From contig NZ_CP063812.1 of assembly GCF_015277855.1 (NCBI RefSeq), forward strand, positions 1,426,001 through 1,490,000: a DNA stretch of 64,000 nucleotides, written 5' to 3'. This stretch comes from Microbacterium cremeum (lineage in GTDB: Bacteria > Actinomycetota > Actinomycetes > Actinomycetales > Microbacteriaceae). Each line of letters begins with the position of its first letter. Within the stretch, counting starts at the first letter, position 1. Below are positions 58,160 through 64,000 of this stretch, piece by piece. The position numbers and the translations under genes were made by a program. The notes under the pieces were generated by a model, which was given only the letters and a program-made list of their open reading frames with translations, made no database searches and was not told the origin of the DNA.

Positions 58160-59980
58160 TCAGCGGCCTGCCGCGTAGCCCTGCATGCCGCGCGGGTTCG
58201 CCGCCGCCCACAACACGCCCGACGCGGCGTCGCGGCCGACCGCCGACACGCGACCGAGCGACCAGTCGCCGGCGCGCGTCACGACATGGCCCCGGCGCTC
58301 GAGGCCCTCGATGACGTCGTCGCCGAGGCGGTCCTCGACGACGGCGCCGGCCGGTGTCCAGGTGCGCGGCCAGAACGACTCGGGCATCGCCGTGGTGTGC
58401 AGGGCGGGGGCGTCGATCGCCTGCTGCGGCGCGTAGCCGCCCACGATGATCCGCAGCAGCGCGAGAAGCTGCCACTGATCCTGCTGGTCTCCTCCGGGCG
58501 ACCCGATGGCGAACTCGGGTGCGCCGTCTCGCAGCACGAGCGTCGGGGTGAGCGTCGTGCGCGGACGGCGGCCCGGGACGAGGGATGACGGATGCCCCGG
58601 TTCGAGCCACGTCATCTGCAGCCGGGTGCCGAGGCAGAAGCCCAGGGCGGGGATCGCGGGGGACGACTGCAGCCAGCCGCCCGACGGCGTCGCCGACACG
58701 ATGTTGCCCCAGCGATCGATCACGTCCAGGTGGCACGTGTCGCCGCGCGTCTCGCCGTTGCGCCCGATGCGGGCTTCGCCGCGCGCGACCGTGGGCTCGC
58801 CCGTACCTGCGACGCCCGGGCCGTACGTCGTGCGCAGCGGCGGCTGGAAGCCGCGGCGGCCGTCGACCGTGCCGGGGCGGAACTGCGCGGACGCGCGTTC
58901 GCCGATGAGGTCGCGCCGCGCCGCGAGGTAGTCGTCGGCGAGGAGCGCCTCGAGGTCGACCTCCGCGTCGCCGAACCACGCGTCGCGATCGGCGAGCGCG
59001 AGCTTCTGCGCCTCGAGGATCGTGTGGGCACCGGCCTCGTGGGAGGGATCGAGCAGGTCGTCGGCGAGCGGCTCGAGGAGGGCGAGTGTCTGCAGCAGCG
59101 CGGGTCCCTGCGTCCACGCGCCCGCCTTGGCGATGGTGCGGCCGCGGAAGTCGCGCGTCACCGCCGGCTCGTATCCGGCCTCGAACGCCGCGAAGTCCTC
59201 GAGGTCCATGACACCGCCGTGGACCGCGCCGTCGGAGTGGCGGTGGGGGGTCGCTCCGAACGCGGTGGCCTCGTGGGCAACGATGCCGGTGCGCCACTCC
59301 CGGCGCGCCGCCTCGATACGGGCCGCACGCCCCACCGGGCCGTCGTCGCGCACCGCGCACGACGCGTGGACGAGCCCGTCGAGCACGGCGGCGTACGCCG
59401 GGTTGCGCACGACGGTCCCCGTTGCGGGCGGCTCGCCATCGGGCATCCACAGTGCGGCGGAGGTCGGCCAATGGTCGCGGAACAGGTCGGCGACGCGCGC
59501 GATCGTCGCCGCGGCGCCCGCGACGAGCGGGTGCCCGTCGCGGGCGTAGCCGATCGCGTAATCCAGGACGTCGGCGAGCTCCCACGTGCCCTTGTCGCGC
59601 AGCAGCAGCAGCCACGCGTCGACCGCGCCCGGGACGGCCGCCGCGAGGGCTCCCGCGCCCGGGACGAGATCCAGGCCCTCGCTGCGGTAGTGCTCGATCG
59701 TGGCGCCGGCCGGCGCCGGCCCCTGACCCATCAGCACGGTCGGGGCCGCGGCATCCCGTTCCTGGAAGATCGCCACCAGGTCGCCGCCCGGCCCGTTCAG
59801 GTGCGGCTCCGCCACGTGCAGCACGAACGCGGCCGCCACGGCGGCATCGAACGCGTTGCCGCCGCGCTCGAGCACGGACTGCGCCGTTCCGGTCGCCAGC
59901 CAGTGCGTCGACGCCGACATGCCGAACGTGCCCGAGAGCGTGGGGCGCGTGGTGAACGCGGAGGGCGACGTGTAGGGCAC
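58160..59980 (-). CDS. Gamma-glutamyltransferase-family Ntn-hydrolase
   Basis: This 606-residue proenzyme-type protein of the GGT family makes its own nucleophile by self-cleavage at Thr. The N-terminal part (FGMSASTHWLATGTAQSVLERGGNAFDAAVAAAFVLHV, seen as HWLATGTAQSVLERGGNAFD) matches the family, and the cleavage region is GETRGDTCHLDVIDRWGNIVS, with Thr in GDTCHL as predicted nucleophile. GSPGGDQQDQW follows in the small subunit. No signal peptide is seen, so it is probably cytosolic, like the GGT-like hydrolases of actinobacteria. GTG 59980 is used so the protein includes the conserved FTTRPTLSGTFG. Confidence 0.85.
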   Translation of the reverse strand: MPYTSPSAFTTRPTLSGTFGMSASTHWLATGTAQSVLERGGNAFDAAVAAAFVLHVAEPHLNGPGGDLVAIFQERDAAAPTVLMGQGPAPAGATIEHYRSEGLDLVPGAGALAAAVPGAVDAWLLLLRDKGTWELADVLDYAIGYARDGHPLVAGAAATIARVADLFRDHWPTSAALWMPDGEPPATGTVVRNPAYAAVLDGLVHASCAVRDDGPVGRAARIEAARREWRTGIVAHEATAFGATPHRHSDGAVHGGVMDLEDFAAFEAGYEPAVTRDFRGRTIAKAGAWTQGPALLQTLALLEPLADDLLDPSHEAGAHTILEAQKLALADRDAWFGDAEVDLEALLADDYLAARRDLIGERASAQFRPGTVDGRRGFQPPLRTTYGPGVAGTGEPTVARGEARIGRNGETRGDTCHLDVIDRWGNIVSATPSGGWLQSSPAIPALGFCLGTRLQMTWLEPGHPSSLVPGRRPRTTLTPTLVLRDGAPEFAIGSPGGDQQDQWQLLALLRIIVGGYAPQQAIDAPALHTTAMPESFWPRTWTPAGAVVEDRLGDDVIEGLERRGHVVTRAGDWSLGRVSAVGRDAASGVLWAAANPRGMQGYAAGR

Positions 59981-60003
59981 GCGTCTGGTCCCGGTCCGCT
60001 CGC

Positions 60004-61455
60004 TCAACGACCGCCGCGGGCGATCCAGGCCTCCACCTCGTCGGCGGTGCGCGGAATGCCGGCCGACAGGTTCACCGCGCCCTCCTCCGTCATGAGGATG
60101 TCGTCCTCGATGCGCACGCCGATGCCGCGGTACTCCTCGGGCACGGTGAGGTCGTCGATCTGGAAGTACAGCCCCGGCTCGATCGTGAAGACCATGCCGG
60201 GCTCGAGGAGGCCGTCGTAGTACATGTCCCGGCGCGCCTGCGCGCAGTCGTGCACGTCGATGCCGAGGTGGTGGCTCGTGCCGTGCACCATGTACCGGCG
60301 GTGATGGCCGCCGCGGTCCGCGTCGAGCGCCTCGTCGGCGGTGACGGGCAGGAGCCCCCACTCGGCGACCCGGGTCGCGATGACGCGCATCGCCGCCTCG
60401 TGCACCGACCGGAACCGAACGCCGGGCTTCGCCGCGGCGAACGCCGCGTCGGCGGCCTCGCGCACCGTCTCGTAGATCTTGCGCTGGATATCGGTGAAGC
60501 GCCCGCTGACGGGAAGCGTCCGCGTGATGTCGGCGGTGTAGAGGCTGTCGACCTCGGCGCCTGCGTCGATGAGGATGAGGTCGCCCGGCATCACCGCACC
60601 GTCGTTGCGCGTCCAGTGCAGGTAGCAGGCGTGCGGCCCGGATGCGGCGATCGTGTCGTAGCCGACGGCGTTGCCGTCGCTGCGTGCCCGCTGGTGGAAC
60701 ACGCCCTCGACGACGCGCTCGCCGCGAGGATGCGCGGCGATGCCCGCCAGGTTGGCGACGATGTCGTCGAAGCCGTTCGCCGTCACCTCGACCGCGAGCC
60801 TCATCTGCTCGATCTCGTACGCGTCCTTGACCAGGCGCAGCTCCGACACGAAACGCGTGAGCTCGTCGTCCTCGTCGAGGACGACATCGCCGTCACGCGA
60901 CTCGAAGTCGTCCACGTGCGCGGTGGCGAGCCCCAGGTCGGCGGCGACGCCGGCCAGCGCCGGCCGCGGGCCGATCCAGAACTCGCCGATCGAGGCATCC
61001 GAGTAGAACTCGCTCGTCGTGCGGTCGGCACGCTCACGGAAGTAGAGCGTGACGTCGTGGCCGCCCTCGGTGCTCGGTTCGAACACCAGCACCGCGCCGG
61101 GCTCGGAGTCGGAGGCCCACCCGGTGAGGTGAGAGAACGCGGAGTGCGCCCGGAACGGGTAGTCGGTGTCGTTGCTGCGCTGCTTGAGCTCACCGGCGGG
61201 GATGACGAGCCGTCGGCCGGGGAACGCCGCCGAGACCGCGTCGCGGCGTGCCGCCGCGAAGGCCGCCTGGGCGCGTGCGGGCGGCGTGGAGTCGGGGCGT
61301 TCCGCCCAGCCGGTCGAGATGGTGTCGAGGAATCCCTGCCCGTAGGGCTGACGCCGGTTGGTGGTGGTCGTGGGCTCGGTCGTGGAGGAGCCGGCTTCGG
61401 GTGCGGCGATCGTGTCGCCCGCGGTGCCCGTGGTCCGGTCGGCTGCGCTGCTCAT
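60004..61455 (-). CDS. pepP: Xaa-Pro aminopeptidase (aminopeptidase P, M24B)
   Basis: This 483-residue enzyme removes N-terminal residues before proline. The N-terminal ~45 residues are Thr/Ser-rich and disordered. An N-terminal AMP_N domain (~50-190, with SNDTDYPFRAHSAFSHLTGW) precedes the pita-bread catalytic domain. Metal ligands are LIDAGAEVDSLYTADITRT (two Asp), HGTSHHLGIDVHD (His), FTIEPGLYF (Glu) and GVRIEDDIL (Glu). ATG 61455 lies 6 nt after CAGACT, a one-base variant of the leaderless box. It lies 23 nt upstream of the GGT gene and probably forms an operon with it. Confidence 0.94.
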   Translation of the reverse strand: MSSAADRTTGTAGDTIAAPEAGSSTTEPTTTTNRRQPYGQGFLDTISTGWAERPDSTPPARAQAAFAAARRDAVSAAFPGRRLVIPAGELKQRSNDTDYPFRAHSAFSHLTGWASDSEPGAVLVFEPSTEGGHDVTLYFRERADRTTSEFYSDASIGEFWIGPRPALAGVAADLGLATAHVDDFESRDGDVVLDEDDELTRFVSELRLVKDAYEIEQMRLAVEVTANGFDDIVANLAGIAAHPRGERVVEGVFHQRARSDGNAVGYDTIAASGPHACYLHWTRNDGAVMPGDLILIDAGAEVDSLYTADITRTLPVSGRFTDIQRKIYETVREAADAAFAAAKPGVRFRSVHEAAMRVIATRVAEWGLLPVTADEALDADRGGHHRRYMVHGTSHHLGIDVHDCAQARRDMYYDGLLEPGMVFTIEPGLYFQIDDLTVPEEYRGIGVRIEDDILMTEEGAVNLSAGIPRTADEVEAWIARGGR

Positions 61456-61494
61456 ACGACAAGTCTGGCACGCCGCGGAACCGGCGGGCAGGCG

Positions 61495-62517
61495 TCAGCC
61501 GGCCGGCTCGTACTGCACGATGAGGGGCCGATGGTCCGACCCCGATTCGTCGAGCGAGCGCAGCACGACCGAGCCGGACGGGCGCCAGTGCCGCGACGCC
61601 ATCACGTGGTCGATCGGGGCGCCGAGGAGCGGGGGAAGGTCGACCGACCAGGTCCCGAGCGCTCCGTTGCCGGTGGCCAGCGCCCCGTCGGTGCAGTGCC
61701 CGAGCGTGGCGTCGCCGATGCCGAGGCCCGACATGTGGTCGACCGTCGCGTTGAAGTCGCCGGCCATGATGACGTTCGCGTCGCCGCACTGGTCGGCGAG
61801 CCAGCGCAGGTCGTCGCGCCAGCTCTCCATGTAGCTCGGCCGGGGAGCGACCGCATGGACGGCGACGACGATCGGCCCGTCGCCGGTGGTGGGCATCGCC
61901 ACCGCGCTGGGGACGGTGGAGGTGTTGCTGCTGCCGTCGAGGGAGGACTCGATGACGGCGTAGTCGCCGAGCTCCGGCGAGATCAGCAGCGTCGTGGAGC
62001 CCGCATCCCACTCGGTGGAGGGGTCTTCGGCGTGATGCGCCCACATCCGGTGCCCGAGATCGCGCATCGCGACGGCGACCCGTTCCCCCGTCTCGATGGT
62101 GGTCTCGGGGAGCGCCACGATGTCGGCATCCATCGCCACCGCGATCTTGGCGATCGTGTCGGGAGAGGTGGCCGGGCCGGCGGTGTTCCACGTCATCACC
62201 CGCACGCTCGTCTCGGTCTTGACGGGGAGCGGTTCGGTGCCGGTGCTGCCCCGCAGCACGATGATGCCGCCGTTCGCGACCGCCGCGAGCCCGGCCACGA
62301 GGGCGAGCGCGAGGGCGAAGCCGCGCACGGGCCGCGCCAGGGCCAGCAGCAGCGCCAGCACGAGGGCGGCGGCGAAGAAGAGGACCACGACCCCGCGGAA
62401 CGAGACGATCTGCGCGATCGGGAAGAGGCGCTCCACGCGGAAGAACCCGGGCCACGTGACGACCGCCGCCGCGATCGCGCAGAGCACGGTCACGAGGATC
62501 CCGAGCAGGCGAAGCAC
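61495..62517 (-). CDS. Membrane-anchored endonuclease/exonuclease/phosphatase-family protein
   Basis: This 340-residue protein has three N-terminal membrane helices (LLGILVTVLCAIAAAVVTWPGF, VVVLFFAAALVLALLLALA, FALALALVAGLAAVANGGII) and an extracytoplasmic EEP domain from ~residue 105: VMTWNTAGPATSPDTIAKI, ADIVALPETT, GDFNATVDHMSG and the catalytic SGSDHRPLIVQ. Such proteins hydrolyse phosphodiesters outside the cell; the substrate is unknown. Start GTG 62517 lies 7 nt after TAGGCT; the longer frame upstream would include the promoter. Confidence 0.85.
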   Translation of the reverse strand: MLRLLGILVTVLCAIAAAVVTWPGFFRVERLFPIAQIVSFRGVVVLFFAAALVLALLLALARPVRGFALALALVAGLAAVANGGIIVLRGSTGTEPLPVKTETSVRVMTWNTAGPATSPDTIAKIAVAMDADIVALPETTIETGERVAVAMRDLGHRMWAHHAEDPSTEWDAGSTTLLISPELGDYAVIESSLDGSSNTSTVPSAVAMPTTGDGPIVVAVHAVAPRPSYMESWRDDLRWLADQCGDANVIMAGDFNATVDHMSGLGIGDATLGHCTDGALATGNGALGTWSVDLPPLLGAPIDHVMASRHWRPSGSVVLRSLDESGSDHRPLIVQYEPAG

Positions 62518-62524
62518 GTCGGCG

Positions 62525-62530
62525 AGCCTA
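62525..62530 (-). promoter_or_regulatory. -10 box, leaderless promoter of the EEP protein
   Basis: Minus strand TAGGCT, 7 nt (CGCCGAC), GTG 62517. Confidence 0.6.
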
Positions 62531-62579
62531 TGCGAGCAGGCTGGGAGATCGGTCAGCACGACCACGCGCGTCGCAGCGA

Positions 62580-62585
62580 TACGCT
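62580..62585 (+). promoter_or_regulatory. -10 box, leaderless promoter of the PHP protein
   Basis: TACGCT, 6 nt (CGGAGG), ATG 62592. The spacer also resembles a Shine-Dalgarno sequence. Confidence 0.55.
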
Positions 62586-62591
62586 CGGAGG

Positions 62592-63455
62592 ATGCCGGGC
62601 ACGCATCGCTTCGAAGGGCCGAGCGACCTGCACCTGCATTCGGCCTACTCCGACGGCACGCAGCCTCCCGCCGAGGTGATGGCCTCCGCGCACGCGCACG
62701 GGCTGCGCACGGTGGCGCTCACCGACCACGACACGACCTCGGGCTGGGCGGAGGCGGCCGAGGCGTCGGCATCCCTCGGCATGACCTTCCTGCCGGGGAT
62801 GGAGCTGTCGGCGCGGCACGAATGGCGCAGCGTCCACGTGCTGGCGTACCTGCCGGACCCCGATGAGCCGGCGCTGCGCGCCGAGACCGCCCGCATCCGC
62901 TCGTCGAGGCTCGATCGCGCGCGACTCATGGCCGATCGCATCGCGCGCGACTACGACCTGGTGTGGGACGACATCCTCGCGCAGACCGGGGACGACGCGA
63001 CGGTCGGCCGCCCCCACATCGCCGACGCGCTCGTCGCGCGGGGCCTCGTGCGCGACCGCGCCGAGGCGTTTGCGGGCATCCTCAGTCCCGCCGGCGACTA
63101 CTACGTCGCGCTCTACGCGCCGGACCCCGTCACGGCCGTGGAGCTCGTGGTCGGCGCCGGGGGAGTGCCGGTGATCGCGCATCCCGCCGGCCGTGCGGGC
63201 CTGCTGCCCGCGAAGCTGCTGGAGCGGATGCTGGATGCCGGCCTCGCCGGGTTCGAGCTCGGTCACCGCGAGAACCGCGAACCGGGACTGCGCACGCTCC
63301 GCGAGATGGCCCGGACGCGGGATCTCATCGTGACGGGGTCGAGCGACTACCACGGACTCGGCAAGCCCAACCAGCCGGGCGAGAACACGACGGACGACGT
63401 CATGGTCGCCCGCATCATCGAGCGCGCGAGCGGCAACGCCCCCGTCTACCCGTGA
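62592..63455 (+). CDS. PHP-domain phosphoesterase (YciV/RNase AM-like)
   Basis: This 287-residue protein carries the four PHP motifs that bind the metal cluster: DLHLHSAYSDG (~12-22), ALTDHDTTSG (~42-51), PGMELSARHEWR, AHPAGRAG (~197-204) and SSDYHGLGKP (~253-262). An insert of ~90 residues between motifs 2 and 3 (~100-190) is typical of the YciV/TrpH branch, which acts as a 5'-3' exonuclease or nucleoside-bisphosphate phosphatase. Which of these applies here is not shown. It ends near the convergent SHOCT gene with a 32-nt gap. Confidence 0.88.
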   Translation: MPGTHRFEGPSDLHLHSAYSDGTQPPAEVMASAHAHGLRTVALTDHDTTSGWAEAAEASASLGMTFLPGMELSARHEWRSVHVLAYLPDPDEPALRAETARIRSSRLDRARLMADRIARDYDLVWDDILAQTGDDATVGRPHIADALVARGLVRDRAEAFAGILSPAGDYYVALYAPDPVTAVELVVGAGGVPVIAHPAGRAGLLPAKLLERMLDAGLAGFELGHRENREPGLRTLREMARTRDLIVTGSSDYHGLGKPNQPGENTTDDVMVARIIERASGNAPVYP

Positions 63456-63487
63456 GGGAGACGAGGGCGCTGCAGGTCACTCCGGCG

Positions 63488-63925
63488 TCAGCCGAGGGCC
63501 TTCGCCTTGAGAGCGTCGTACTCGGCCTGCGAGATGGTGCCCGCGTCGAGGAGCGACTTCGCCTTGGCGATCTCGTCGGCCGGGCTCGCGCCCGAGGCGC
63601 CGCCGGCGACCGACTTGATGTAGGCGTCCTGCGCCTGCTGGATCTGCTGCGCCTCCTTGGCGCTGCGCTCGGCCATCCCCCTGCCCCGGGAGATGAGGTA
63701 GACCAGCAGCGTCAGGAACGGCACGAAGATCAAGAAGATGATCCAGACCGCCTTGAGCCAGCCGTTCAGCTTGTGGTCGCGGAACAGGTCGCCGATGACG
63801 GCGAAGAGCGCGAACAGGTAGGCGACGAAGAAGAACGCCCACAGGAACCACCAGATGATGTCCCAGAACGAGCCCCAGAAGCCCTGGTACTGATACCCGG
63901 TGTTCATGACTTCGATGAACTGCAC
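63488..63925 (-). CDS. SHOCT-domain membrane protein (phospholipase D N-terminal-like helices)
   Basis: This 145-residue protein begins MQFIEVMNTGYQYQGFWGSFWD, has a hydrophobic region with two helices (IIWWFLWAFFFVAYLFALFAVIGDLF, seen as WWFLWAFFFVAYLFALFAV, and LKAVWIIFLIFVPFLTLLVYLI), the PLDc_N-like motif KAVWIIFLIFVPFLTLLVYL, a Gln-rich linker and a C-terminal SHOCT helix pair (EIAKAKSLLDAGTISQAEYDALKAKAL). GTG 63925 is chosen because AAAGG lies 6 nt upstream. The role is unknown; it is common in actinobacteria. Confidence 0.85.
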   Translation of the reverse strand: MQFIEVMNTGYQYQGFWGSFWDIIWWFLWAFFFVAYLFALFAVIGDLFRDHKLNGWLKAVWIIFLIFVPFLTLLVYLISRGRGMAERSAKEAQQIQQAQDAYIKSVAGGASGASPADEIAKAKSLLDAGTISQAEYDALKAKALG

Positions 63926-64000
63926 GATCGGCCTTTCTTGATGCGAGGTGACGGCGCGGATCCGCACCGCTTGCGCTCACGATAGCGCCGTCCTGCGCGC

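Overview
This is a high-GC actinobacterial chromosome segment. The 16S/23S/5S genes, the gene content and the promoter style point to Microbacteriaceae, most likely Microbacterium; this is my reading of the sequence and was not checked by database search. Coding density is high. I see no tRNA, integrase, transposase, prophage or CRISPR array. One gene flanked by two related long palindromes (19.65-20.9 kb) is the only clear accessory-looking locus.

Layout. 0-6.6 kb: the end of an F420/FMN-type oxidoreductase, two small unknown proteins, a Fpg/Nei DNA glycosylase, a Cys-rich micropeptide next to a small membrane protein, a DHA2-type drug exporter and an MsbA-like ABC exporter. 6.6-13.5 kb (minus strand): a family 2 glycosyltransferase and a complete de novo NAD operon, nrtR-nadA-nadB-nadC-nadS. 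13.6-19.6 kb: a MarP-like membrane protease, then a tandem glycine riboswitch driving gcvT-gcvH-gcvP. 19.6-21.9 kb: the palindrome-flanked AbiEi/nuclease-like gene, a G-rich tract and a CPBP protease. 22-29.3 kb: a peptide-type ABC importer (lipoprotein, two permeases, fused double ATPase) with a PH-domain gene inserted antisense. 29.4-32.5 kb: typA and an AzlC/AzlD exporter. 32.5-39.6 kb (minus): a LIV-type ABC importer whose genes overlap by 4 bp and enclose a long-chain acyl-CoA ligase. 39.8-44.2 kb: a small membrane protein, ferredoxin, dapC, citrate synthase and dapD. 44.2-50.0 kb: one rrn operon (16S-23S-5S) without spacer tRNAs. 50.0-64.0 kb: dapE, a PIG-V-like membrane protein, DUF3117, an O-methyltransferase, TatB, Mrp, DUF1003, a CBS/MgtE_N protein, a stress-type membrane protein, an alpha/beta hydrolase, a gamma-glutamyltransferase, aminopeptidase P, an EEP-family hydrolase, a PHP phosphoesterase and a SHOCT membrane protein.

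How it works together. dapC, dapD and dapE (lysine and diaminopimelate synthesis) surround the rrn operon. The order ferredoxin-dapC-dapD/dapE-DUF3117-methyltransferase-tatB-mrp-CBS protein follows the mycobacterial Rv1177-Rv1234 region. Many genes have a -10 box (TANNNT) exactly 6-7 nt before an ATG or GTG, so they are probably transcribed as leaderless mRNAs. Two signals run through the whole window: this leaderless architecture, and a strongly over-represented heptamer GGATGCC/GGCATCC that also forms the inverted arms of two terminators.
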